Shown here: positions 1-6,968 of the stretch, one piece after another | Layout of the letters: every line of letters starts with the position of its first letter | How positions within the stretch are numbered: position 1 is the stretch's first letter | From: Minthousia sp045628125 | Lineage (GTDB): Bacteria > Bacteroidota > Bacteroidia > Bacteroidales > Bacteroidaceae | Direction: 5' to 3' | DNA length: 8,170 nucleotides | NCBI GenBank assembly: GCA_045628125.1 | Contig: JAZQPA010000053.1 | Location: 1-8,170, forward strand | The notes under the pieces: generated by a model | The model's database searches: none | The model's input: only the letters and a program-made list of their open reading frames with translations | What the model was told of the DNA's origin: nothing | Position numbers and translations under genes: made by a program

Positions 1-387
1 CTGATGATGACCGCTGCCGAATGCCAGTCTTGGGTTAATTTTGATATTGTATTTGGCTATTGGTACATCGGTATGATTTGAACCGTGAACCACACATTCA
101 TTGCCGATTATGATAGGCTGGAAGGAATTTTCTTCCCATTCTTGATTCCAGTCCTTGTTCTCAGCTTCCTTGATTGAATATTCCACAGTTACATTTTCAA
201 TGGGGAAAAACTCCAGATAACTTTTCAGTACATCCTCATCAAAAAGTTTCTGCTGTGCGTAAGCAGTCAGTCCTTCGTTGTTGGGGATGAAACTTTCGCA
301 TCCGGCTTCACCTGCCAGTGCGCAAAGCACATCATTGATGGTTTCTGATGTGGGTGTGGTTTTAAATGTAATTTCGTAATATTCCAT
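1..387 (-). CDS. prmA: Ribosomal protein L11 methyltransferase, N-terminal part (cut by window edge)
   Basis: PrmA is a cytoplasmic SAM-dependent enzyme that methylates ribosomal protein L11. Only the first 129 codons are present; the gene runs on beyond base 1. Reading the minus strand from the ATG at 387-385 gives a protein starting MEYYEITFKT. It contains the family hallmark KDWNQEWEENSFQPI at about residues 78-92 and the motif INPRLAFGSGHHQ at about 117-129, which leads into the methyltransferase core. The SAM-binding glycine motif and the catalytic part lie outside the window. The N-terminal substrate-recognition domain (about 1-65) is intact. The gene is transcribed away from the plus-strand operon. 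The reading frame is open to the edge with no sign of damage. I am confident of the family from the two motifs together. Confidence 0.93.
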   Translation of the reverse strand, partial: MEYYEITFKTTPTSETINDVLCALAGEAGCESFIPNNEGLTAYAQQKLFDEDVLKSYLEFFPIENVTVEYSIKEAENKDWNQEWEENSFQPIIIGNECVVHGSNHTDVPIAKYNIKINPRLAFGSGHHQ

Positions 388-427
388 GGGAAGGGAACAT
401 TTAAATATTATCTATTAAACATAATCG

Positions 428-447
428 TCATTATTTTGCAATAATGA
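428..447. promoter_or_regulatory. Perfect inverted repeat between divergent genes
   Basis: TCATTATT (428-435) and AATAATGA (440-447) are exact reverse complements around a TTGC loop. The dyad lies between the divergent prmA and receptor genes. It could be an operator for either unit or a hairpin in the prmA leader. Its strong A/T content means a chance origin cannot be excluded. Confidence 0.4.
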
Positions 448-474
448 TAATCTTTGGTTGTCTTATTTTACATG

Positions 475-482
475 CAAAAATA
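475..482 (-). promoter_or_regulatory. Candidate -7 box for prmA
   Basis: The minus strand reads TATTTTTG, an exact match to the Bacteroidota -7 consensus TAnnTTTG. It would start a transcript near base 468 with a leader of about 80 nt before the prmA ATG. No convincing -33 TTTG is seen at the usual distance, so this is only a candidate. Confidence 0.4.
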
Positions 483-521
483 AGGCTTTTTTCTCAACTG
501 ACTGAATATTTCATGAATTAG

Positions 522-555
522 TTTTATGGTATGATAATTTATTTCCTTAATTTTG
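522..555 (+). promoter_or_regulatory. Candidate promoter of the four-gene operon
   Basis: TAATTTTG at 548-555 matches the -7 consensus TAnnTTTG exactly. A weak -33-like TTTT lies at 522-525, 22 bp upstream. The receptor ATG begins at 560, only 4 nt after the box, so transcripts from here would be leaderless or nearly so. No other exact TAnnTTTG match was seen upstream on this strand; TTATTTTG at 431-438 is a one-mismatch alternative that would leave a normal leader. Confidence 0.45.
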
Positions 556-559
556 CATT

Positions 560-2899
560 ATGAATAAGAGAGTTAATTATATAGCATCCGTTTTAGTTTT
601 TGTTTTATCAACTCCAGGATGCTTTGCACAGTCCTTTACAGGTTCGCTTGTTGACGAAAATCAGCAACCTGTTTCCTTTGCCAATCTGGTCATGATGTCG
701 CTTCCTGACTCCACATTTGTGGATGGATTTGTAAGTGACGAGAATGGTAAATATGAAATTAAACGTTCTGCTCGTGCAGAATTGTTGCGTGTTTCTGCAG
801 TTGGTTTTCATAGTCGTTACATTCCCTTAAATTCGTTTAATGGCGGAAATATTGTTTTGAATTCTGATAGCCAGACTTTATCTGAGGTAACTGTTAAAGG
901 AAATCTTCCTCACACCCAAATTAAGAACGATGCGTTAGTAACAGTAGTTCAAGGTTCTATTTTGGAACGTGCTGGTACTTTAATTCAAGTGCTGGAGAAG
1001 ATTCCTAATGTGTCTGTTACCAATGATCAGGTGAATGTGTTTGGCCGTGGCGTGCCTGAGATTTATGTCAACGGCCGTAAGATTCGTGACAACGAGGAAC
1101 TTCAGCAGATTACTGCCGATAATGTGCATTCCGTTGATGTGGTAACCAATCCAGGTGCCCAGTACGATGCTTCTGTCCCTGCTGTCATCCGTATTCGTAC
1201 GAAAAAGACGGTTGGCGATGGCTTCTCATTCTCTGATCGTTCTTATGTGCGATATAACATGAAGAAATTCAGTGTTTTAAATCAATTTGATTTCAATTAT
1301 CGCAAGAATGGATTCGATCTTTCGGGAATGCTGGATCTGCATCGTACCAATACGCGTGAGGAAAGTAATGATCCTATCTATATGTACTTGAATAACAAGG
1401 TTTGGAAGCAGGATCAGTACACCATGGGCAACTATCCCAGCGAGGCCGTGAATGGCCGTGTTTCTATGAACTATACGTTCTCTCCTACCCAGTCTATGGG
1501 TTTGCGTTTTGACTTCATGCGCAATGATTACGCCCCTTGGATTGGTACCATGACGTCGGCATTGTACGAGGACGATAAGTTTATTGATTATACGTTGGAT
1601 AACAACCGTGTGGTATTCCCGGAGAAGCGTCATTCTTTGAATGCTTATTATACCGGACAGATTGGTAATGTAAGCATTGACTGGAATACCGATGCATTCT
1701 ATCGCGACCGTGAACGCAACCAAACCATCAATGAACATTTCTATGACAATACCGGTTATGTGGAGGATATCCTGATTGAGTCACTTACCAAGACCGAAAA
1801 CAGACTGTTTGCTTCTAAACTGGTTGCCGGTGTGCCTGTAGGTACTGGAAATTTCTCATTCGGTGGCGAGTTTGCTTATAGTGATCAACAGAATGATTTC
1901 CGTAATCCTCAGCAGATTATGCAAAGCAATTATACCGAATTGTACGAGCGTTCTTGGTCGGTATTTGCAGAATACGGCATCAAAGCTGGAAAATTAAACC
2001 TACAGGCGGGACTCCGTTATGAGAATATTAACAGTGATTATTATCAGGATCACCAACGTAATACCGAGTCCAGCCGTAATTACAGCAACCTCTTCCCTAC
2101 TGTCTCGCTGTCTGCTCCATTAGGCAATGCCCAGTGGTCGTTACGCTATTCAGCTGGTATCAAACGTCCAAGTTATAGTCAATTGCGCGGGTCAATTACC
2201 TATATGGGACGTTATGCTTATGAGACCGGCAACCCTATGCTGCTGCCTACCTTCTCTACCGATATCAGTACCAGTGTCAGTTACAAGTGGTTGCAGGCCG
2301 AAGTGGCTTTCAGTCATTACAAGGATCCGGTGTTCTATACCAGTAAGATGCTGAATGACGATGATCTGATTACCTATGTTTATTATGAGAATGAGCCTGC
2401 ATACAACCGTGTCACTGCTTCTGTCAATGCCAGTCCTGTGGTGGGCATCTGGCAGCCTCGTTTCGGTGTGGCTGTCTATAAGCAGTGGATTGACATGGAC
2501 ACTCCTTTCGGACACTGGAATCTGAATACTCCTTACTGGACATTCACCTGGCAGAACAATTTGGATCTGCCTCACGGATGGTTGTTCAATACCAACATGC
2601 TGCTTGAGACTAAGGGATACCAGAAGAGTGCCTATCTGTTCCGTAACAATTTCAGACTGAACTTTTCCATCATCAAGAACTTTTCGGGCGACCGATTTAC
2701 CTTGCAACTTGATGGAAACAATATACTTAGCACGTACCAGAATGATCCGTGTATCCAGTACTGCGGACCGAAGATTATCTTGGAACTGGGACGAAACCGC
2801 ATGAGTTCCGTAACCTTGACTGCCCGTTATAAGTTCAACGTATCTGCCAGCAAGTATAAAGGTACCGGTGCAGGACAAACCCAAAGAAGCCGAATGTAA
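560..2899 (+). CDS. TonB-dependent-receptor-like outer membrane beta-barrel protein
   Basis: This is a predicted outer-membrane barrel, probably taking up an unknown substrate with TonB energy. A signal peptide covers about residues 1-23 (MNKR, hydrophobic core, likely cleavage in CFA|QS). A carboxypeptidase-regulatory-like beta-sandwich follows at about 26-112 (start FTGSLVDENQQPVSFANL), then a plug-like region at about 113-217 (LEKIPNVSV, EIYVNGRKIRD, VVTNPGAQYDASVPAVIRI), then a long aromatic-rich barrel. The ending TARYKFN...KYKGTGAG is typical of the OMP_b-brl_3 group of Bacteroidota. Its length of 779 residues suits that group, which is shorter than SusC proteins. No SusD partner follows. 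It starts the operon; its stop codon overlaps the next start by one base (TAATG). Start 560 is chosen because it gives the positively charged signal-peptide N-terminus. No TonB box is obvious and the substrate is unknown. Confidence 0.88.
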   Translation: MNKRVNYIASVLVFVLSTPGCFAQSFTGSLVDENQQPVSFANLVMMSLPDSTFVDGFVSDENGKYEIKRSARAELLRVSAVGFHSRYIPLNSFNGGNIVLNSDSQTLSEVTVKGNLPHTQIKNDALVTVVQGSILERAGTLIQVLEKIPNVSVTNDQVNVFGRGVPEIYVNGRKIRDNEELQQITADNVHSVDVVTNPGAQYDASVPAVIRIRTKKTVGDGFSFSDRSYVRYNMKKFSVLNQFDFNYRKNGFDLSGMLDLHRTNTREESNDPIYMYLNNKVWKQDQYTMGNYPSEAVNGRVSMNYTFSPTQSMGLRFDFMRNDYAPWIGTMTSALYEDDKFIDYTLDNNRVVFPEKRHSLNAYYTGQIGNVSIDWNTDAFYRDRERNQTINEHFYDNTGYVEDILIESLTKTENRLFASKLVAGVPVGTGNFSFGGEFAYSDQQNDFRNPQQIMQSNYTELYERSWSVFAEYGIKAGKLNLQAGLRYENINSDYYQDHQRNTESSRNYSNLFPTVSLSAPLGNAQWSLRYSAGIKRPSYSQLRGSITYMGRYAYETGNPMLLPTFSTDISTSVSYKWLQAEVAFSHYKDPVFYTSKMLNDDDLITYVYYENEPAYNRVTASVNASPVVGIWQPRFGVAVYKQWIDMDTPFGHWNLNTPYWTFTWQNNLDLPHGWLFNTNMLLETKGYQKSAYLFRNNFRLNFSIIKNFSGDRFTLQLDGNNILSTYQNDPCIQYCGPKIILELGRNRMSSVTLTARYKFNVSASKYKGTGAGQTQRSRM

Positions 2900-4242
2900 T
2901 GAAACAGAAAATTTGCTATCTCTTCGCCCTTTTCGTGGCGTTCTCGTTCTGCAGTTGCCTGGATGAGAACCAGAAATACATCGAGTCGTTCTATGACCAG
3001 TTGGACATGAAAACCGATGCTTCGAATTTTGTCATGGCTCATAAGGGCGATGGCATCAGGCTCTTCAACAACCCTGTCGATCAGCAGTTTGTGATTCTGG
3101 CCGATAAGAAATACGACGGTGTACTGAAGGGTCAGCGTGTCCTGGCATTCAGCAACGAGGCAGCTTGGGGCGAAGGATTGCCAATGGATAAGTTCTTTGC
3201 ATATTACGAGCAGACGCTGCAGCTGGCTTATCATCAGAATATAAAGATACCGAATACGGATTTCAGCCGCAAGGTGGAGCCGCTGATTCAGACCCAGTGG
3301 GGACAGACCGCACCTTATAATGACCAATGTCCGGATAAGATGCTGGCGGGATGTGTGCCGGTGGCCATGGCGCAGATTATGAATTACTATCACGCTTCCA
3401 GTGATCCGGCGCAGATGGTGGCTGTCATCGGAGGACGAGCACAGACGCATTACTCTCCTCGTAACTCCGTGACCAACACGCTTCAGATAAAGCCTACCTT
3501 TATAGATATGGGCATGTATGCGCATTGCCGCTACCTCAGTGCGTTCTCACGCGAGGAACTCCAGCAAATTTGCGACAGGGATTTGCAGCAGGGTCATCCT
3601 CTGCTGTTCAGTAACGGCGGTCATGCTTTTGTATGCGACGGACAGATAGACGATTACCTGCATTTCAACTTGGGGTGGATGGGTCCTTTCAACGGCTATT
3701 ACCGCAGTCTCCCTGCCAGTGATCTGGCTTGGGAACCTACCATCAACTCCAGTCTGGTATGTGGCATTCATCCCAATGAGAAAGACCCTATGCACCGTGA
3801 AATCCGTCTTCAGCAGCCTGGAAAACTGGGTGAGATACTTGGCGCAGACAGTTTGAACATCAATACCTTAGTGGTTCACGGACCTATAAACGGAGCCGAT
3901 ATGGCGCTGATTCGTAGAATGGCCGGATTTGCAGCCACAAATCTGGAACCGATTGGCAACCTTACTGCGGTAGACTTGAGGGACACGCAACTGAAGAGGG
4001 GTGATTCCTACCGCACCATGGATGCCAAGGCTTCGGGATTTGCGTATAATAAGAACGGTGAGAAGTTTGATTTCACACAGATGTCGGAAAAGCGGTGGCA
4101 GCGGTTCTGCAAACTGGGCTACGATAAGAATATGGAGGGCTTTACGGTTGAAAAGACCGATGACGGACGCTATCTGGTGCATTTCGTCCTCTCCGATTTT
4201 AAGGACAAATACCTGTTCACCGGTTGCAGCAATTTATATTGA
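2899..4242 (+). CDS. C10 (streptopain-like) cysteine protease lipoprotein with a truncated BspA/LRR-type C-terminus
   Basis: This 447-residue protein is a predicted secreted papain-fold peptidase. The N-terminus MKQKICYLFALFVAFSFCSC fits a lipoprotein signal with Cys20 as the likely lipidated residue. Acidic residues (LDE) directly after it are compatible with surface display in Bacteroidota. A pro-region spans about 21-120. The C10 core follows: oxyanion region QTQWGQTAPYNDQCP (131-145), catalytic Cys152 in AGCVPVAMAQIMNYY, catalytic His242 in NGGHAFVCDG, and NLGWMGPFNGYY (257-268). Streptopain has NWGW at the last site; here the first Trp is Leu. Residues of about 322-365 (LVVHGPINGADMALIRRMAG, LTAVDLRDTQL) resemble the cap that precedes BspA-like leucine-rich repeats. 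The protein then stops at LFTGCSNLY, the beginning of an LRR_5 unit. Overlap with the receptor gene and a 1-nt gap to the next gene suggest translational coupling. Activity is likely but untested. Confidence 0.88.
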   Translation: MKQKICYLFALFVAFSFCSCLDENQKYIESFYDQLDMKTDASNFVMAHKGDGIRLFNNPVDQQFVILADKKYDGVLKGQRVLAFSNEAAWGEGLPMDKFFAYYEQTLQLAYHQNIKIPNTDFSRKVEPLIQTQWGQTAPYNDQCPDKMLAGCVPVAMAQIMNYYHASSDPAQMVAVIGGRAQTHYSPRNSVTNTLQIKPTFIDMGMYAHCRYLSAFSREELQQICDRDLQQGHPLLFSNGGHAFVCDGQIDDYLHFNLGWMGPFNGYYRSLPASDLAWEPTINSSLVCGIHPNEKDPMHREIRLQQPGKLGEILGADSLNINTLVVHGPINGADMALIRRMAGFAATNLEPIGNLTAVDLRDTQLKRGDSYRTMDAKASGFAYNKNGEKFDFTQMSEKRWQRFCKLGYDKNMEGFTVEKTDDGRYLVHFVLSDFKDKYLFTGCSNLY

Positions 4243-4243
4243 T

Positions 4244-5290
4244 ATGAAGGAATTTTTGAAACGTAAAAATATTGAAATCTCCACAAAACGTTATTTGGTG
4301 GATGCCCTTGGTGCCATGGCACAGGGTCTTTTTGCGTCATTACTCATTGGTACGATTGCCAGTACAATAGGACAACTTACTGGCATTCAAGCATTGGTAG
4401 AGATAGGTAATTTTGCCAAGTCTGTTGCTGGACCTGCCATGGCCGTTGCCATAGCCTATGCCCTTCAGGCCCCACCGTTGGTCATGTTCTCGGCCATTGC
4501 CGTGGGAGCATCTGCCAATGCCTTGGGTGGTGCCGGAGGCCCATTGTCCGTACTCATCATTGCCATCTTAGCTACCGAGATAGGAAAGATGGTGTCCAAG
4601 GAGACCAAGGTGGATATTCTGGTCACCCCATTCGTCACCATCGGTGTGGGTGTGCTGCTGTCGCTTTGGTGGGCACCCGCCATCGGAAGTGCTGCCAGCA
4701 GCATAGGCACCCTGATTATGTGGGCCACCACCATGCACCCGTTCACCATGGGCATTCTGGTGTCGGTCATTGTGGGTATTGCCTTGACACTGCCCATCAG
4801 TTCGGCAGCCATCTGTGCCGCATTGGGACTGACCGGTTTTGCCGGAGGAGCAGCCCTGGCTGGCTGCTGTGCGCAGATGGTGGGATTTGCTGTACTTAGT
4901 TTCCCCGAGAACCGCTGGAGCGGCATCATCTCTCAGGGCATTGGCACCAGTATGCTTCAGCTCAGCAACATCATTAAGAATCCTAAGGTGTGGATAGCCC
5001 CCATTCTGGTCAGCGCCATCACCGGCCCCATGGCCACCTGCCTGTTCCATCTGGAGATGAACGGTCCTGCCATCTCATCCGGCATGGGAACCTGCGGTTT
5101 TGTGGGGCAGATAGGCGTTTATACCGGTTGGATTAGCGACATCGAATCCGGTGCCAAACTGGCCATTACCACGGGCGATTGGGTGGGTCTGCTGCTCATC
5201 AGCATAGTCATTCCCGCCGTTCTCACTCCTCTCTTCGGCCTTGTTTTCCGTCGCATGGGATGGATTAAGCCTGGCGATTTAAAGATTTGA
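4244..5290 (+). CDS. EIIC/PfoR-type multi-pass inner membrane protein (orphan PTS IIC-like)
   Basis: This is a 348-residue, very hydrophobic protein with roughly ten predicted membrane segments (about 22-45, 62-90, 98-118, 127-146, 168-190, 192-218, 250-268, 282-295 and 314-336, boundaries approximate). Gly/Ala-rich stretches (VGASANALGGAGGP, ISSGMGTCGFVGQIG) and the overall pattern match the PTS_EIIC_2 family, which includes the clostridial regulator PfoR. No IIA or IIB domain is fused or encoded nearby. Bacteroidota generally lack a full sugar PTS, so phosphorylation-coupled transport is doubtful; a plain transporter or sensor role is possible. The ATG at 4244 is chosen because it begins 1 nt after the protease stop. 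The same frame is open upstream to 4001, but that part overlaps the protease and is rich in Arg/Pro, unlike a real N-terminus. The family call is fairly firm; the function is unknown. Confidence 0.8.
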   Translation: MKEFLKRKNIEISTKRYLVDALGAMAQGLFASLLIGTIASTIGQLTGIQALVEIGNFAKSVAGPAMAVAIAYALQAPPLVMFSAIAVGASANALGGAGGPLSVLIIAILATEIGKMVSKETKVDILVTPFVTIGVGVLLSLWWAPAIGSAASSIGTLIMWATTMHPFTMGILVSVIVGIALTLPISSAAICAALGLTGFAGGAALAGCCAQMVGFAVLSFPENRWSGIISQGIGTSMLQLSNIIKNPKVWIAPILVSAITGPMATCLFHLEMNGPAISSGMGTCGFVGQIGVYTGWISDIESGAKLAITTGDWVGLLLISIVIPAVLTPLFGLVFRRMGWIKPGDLKI

Positions 5291-5315
5291 TAAACCAATC
5301 ATATAACTCATTAAC

Positions 5316-6530
5316 ATGAAACGCATCATTACATTCGTAGCGCTTTTTGCTGCCATAGTGACAGCCAGCGCGCAACAGACATTCGGTTCGGCACCAACCG
5401 TGTCACCACAGTTCAATGAAGATGGAACAGTGACTTTCCGTTTCAAAGACCCTAAGGCCGTAAAGGTACAGATTACAGGCGACTGCCTGCCACAGCAGAT
5501 GGCAGATACCCCTTTGGGACGTCAGGAGGTGAACTCTGTTCTGGACATGAAGGAGGGAAAAGATGGCGTGTGGGAATTTACCACTGGCGTGCTGGAACCG
5601 GAACTGTATATGTACAACTTCATCGTGGACGGACATCGTGAGACCGATGCTGCCAATAAGTACATGGTTCGCGATGGAGCTACATGGACCAACTATTTCA
5701 TCGTTTCCAAATCCAATGACGATAAGGGGCATTATTACTCTACCAACGAGGTGGCTCACGGCACCCTGTCGCGCGTATGGTACAACTCACCAACTTTGGG
5801 CATGGACCGCCGTATGACTGTCTATACACCAGCCGGTTATGAGAAGAGCAAGGAGAAATATCCGGTGCTGTACCTGCTGCATGGCGGTGGCGGTGATGAG
5901 GAGGCTTGGGCCGATTTGGGACGTGCAGCCCAGATTCTGGACAACCTCATTGCCGAGGGTAAGGCTAAACCGATGATTGTGGTCATGCCTAACGGTAACC
6001 CCAATCAGAAAGCCTATAGCGAGCATGCTCCTGGCATGAATAATTTCAACACCCGTCTGCCAGAGGCAAAGGCTTCCATGGAGGAGAGTTTCCCTGATAT
6101 CATCAAGTTTGTGGAATCCACCTATCGCGTTAAGACCGGTGCCGACAACCGTGCCATCTGCGGTCTGTCCATGGGTGGCGGCCATACCTTCAGAACTACT
6201 CTGATGTATCCTGGCACCTTCGGTTACATCGGCCTTTTCTCTGCTGCAGCCACCAAGGAACACACCATGGACCGTGAGCCCCATCCTGATCAGCTTCGCA
6301 GCGACATGAAGTTTGTCAATAACATGAAGGCCCTGTTTGCCGCAAAGCCAAAGCTGTACTTCATCGGTATCGGCAGTACCGACTTCCTGTACCGTCTGAA
6401 CCGTGCCAATATCGATTATCTGGACGAGATGGGTTACCCATACGAGTATCTGGAAACTCCAGGCGGTCACATCTGGAGAAACTGGCGAATCTACCTCAAG
6501 CACTTTGCCGAGGAACTGTTCGTGAAGTAA
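5316..6530 (+). CDS. Secreted CE1-type esterase with N-terminal E-set domain
   Basis: This is a predicted exported serine esterase of the feruloyl/acetyl-xylan esterase and enterochelin-esterase-like superfamily (esterase D type). A signal peptide covers about residues 1-19 (MKRIITFVALFAAIVTASA|QQ). An Ig-like E-set (CBM48-like) domain spans about 28-130 (VTFRFKDPKAVKVQITGD, ELYMYNFIVDG). The alpha/beta-hydrolase domain runs from about 150 to 404. The oxyanion region is LLHGGGGDEEAW (187-198). The triad is Ser285 in CGLSMGGGH, Asp356 in GIGSTDFLYR and His385 in TPGGHIWRNW, all in the expected order. The 404-residue length is normal for E-set plus esterase proteins. It is the last gene of the operon, 25 nt after the EIIC gene, with no promoter in that gap and a terminator after it. 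The natural ester (hydroxycinnamate or acetyl on plant glycans, or a siderophore) cannot be decided from sequence. Confidence 0.9.
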   Translation: MKRIITFVALFAAIVTASAQQTFGSAPTVSPQFNEDGTVTFRFKDPKAVKVQITGDCLPQQMADTPLGRQEVNSVLDMKEGKDGVWEFTTGVLEPELYMYNFIVDGHRETDAANKYMVRDGATWTNYFIVSKSNDDKGHYYSTNEVAHGTLSRVWYNSPTLGMDRRMTVYTPAGYEKSKEKYPVLYLLHGGGGDEEAWADLGRAAQILDNLIAEGKAKPMIVVMPNGNPNQKAYSEHAPGMNNFNTRLPEAKASMEESFPDIIKFVESTYRVKTGADNRAICGLSMGGGHTFRTTLMYPGTFGYIGLFSAAATKEHTMDREPHPDQLRSDMKFVNNMKALFAAKPKLYFIGIGSTDFLYRLNRANIDYLDEMGYPYEYLETPGGHIWRNWRIYLKHFAEELFVK

Positions 6531-6553
6531 GTTTGATTACGAATATAAAGCTA

Positions 6554-6602
6554 CCGCCCCTCTCCTTCCGGAATGGAAAGAAAGGGGCGGCTCTGTTTTA
6601 TT
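6554..6602. terminator. Rho-independent terminator, probably bidirectional
   Basis: CCGCCCCT (6554-6561) pairs perfectly with AGGGGCGG (6583-6590). The stem continues imperfectly inward, with CTTCC facing GGAA near the loop. TGTTTTATT follows on the plus strand. The hairpin lies between the esterase stop (6530) and the stop of the convergent small gene (6598). It probably serves both, though the T-tract on the minus side is weaker. Confidence 0.85.
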
Positions 6603-6831
6603 CCGAATGTTCGGATGATGCCTCGATGGTGAAATCACCTTTGGAGAAACGTATGCTCTGCCCGTTGCGGATGGCATTCAGAATCTTCGGAATCTGGGCT
6701 ACGATAGTGAACAGCAGCAACTCGCCTACCGCAGTCAGCACACTGCCATCTATTATTCCCGTAGGCGGAATCAGGAAACCAGCAAATATCAGTATAATGC
6801 TGAGGGTGAAAGTAATGTAAATCAGTTTCAT
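6598..6831 (-). CDS. Small two-helix membrane protein, holin-like
   Basis: The 77-residue protein begins MKLIYITFTLSIILIFAGFL, a first membrane helix. PPTGIIDGSVLTAVGELLLF follows, and residues of about 29-46 form a second helix. A basic/polar tail ends in SIRFSKGDFTIEASSEHSE. Size, two helices and the PPTGIIDGSVLTAVGELL loop recall small holin-like proteins encoded beside HU-type proteins and amidases in Bacteroides and Prevotella; this is recollection of family pattern, not a search result. It is downstream of and co-directional with the HU gene, 137 nt away. The ATG at 6831-6829 is preferred; a TTG at 6873 in the same frame would add 14 residues encoded by a tandem repeat. No amidase gene is seen in the window. 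Confidence 0.68.
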   Translation of the reverse strand: MKLIYITFTLSIILIFAGFLIPPTGIIDGSVLTAVGELLLFTIVAQIPKILNAIRNGQSIRFSKGDFTIEASSEHSE

Positions 6832-6840
6832 GCTTTTTTT

Positions 6841-6875
6841 GACAACAGACAACGGACAACAGACAACGGACAAAG
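6841..6875. repeat. Five-unit heptamer tandem repeat (GACAACR)
   Basis: The units are GACAACA, GACAACG, GACAACA, GACAACG and GACAAAG, end to end. The array sits 9 nt upstream of the ATG of the small minus-strand membrane protein gene. Copy-number change by slippage would alter the spacing upstream of that gene. Confidence 0.9.
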
Positions 6876-6906
6876 GATCGCTCGAGCTCTTGAGCCACTC
6901 CTTTCT

Positions 6907-6953
6907 TTGTCATTCTCCTCCTCTTGTCATTCTGAGCGAAGCGAAGAATGACA
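6907..6953. repeat. Hairpin repeat with GTCATTCT/AGAATGAC arms plus a partial copy
   Basis: TGTCATTCT (6925-6933) and AGAATGACA (6945-6953) are exact reverse complements around the loop GAGCGAAGCGA. A direct copy of the left arm, TTGTCATTCT, lies at 6907-6916. The core resembles an intergenic repeat that I recall as common in many bacterial genomes. It lies just after the HU stop and could weaken read-through into the small membrane protein gene. Confidence 0.75.
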
Positions 6954-6968
6954 TTAGCCTTTAGTCAA

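Noticed and set aside
4001..4243. 81-codon upstream extension of the EIIC gene
   Set aside because: It overlaps the C10 protease in another frame, is Arg/Pro-rich and has no membrane character; the ATG at 4244 gives a typical family N-terminus.
4465..5050. Long antisense ORFs opposite the EIIC gene
   Set aside because: They arise from the Gly/Ala-rich codons of the real gene; the His/Gly/Gln-rich products resemble no protein.
5787..6503. 238-codon antisense ORF opposite the esterase gene
   Set aside because: A shadow of the esterase, whose catalytic triad and domain order are clear on the plus strand.
560..6530. Polysaccharide utilization locus
   Set aside because: The barrel is of the shorter OMP_b-brl_3 type, no SusD follows, and no glycoside hydrolase or PUL regulator is present; only the esterase would fit.
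6533..6820. Plus-strand ORF across the terminator and the small membrane protein gene
   Set aside because: It starts before a strong terminator and its sequence has no domain or signal features; the opposite strand has a sensible two-helix protein.
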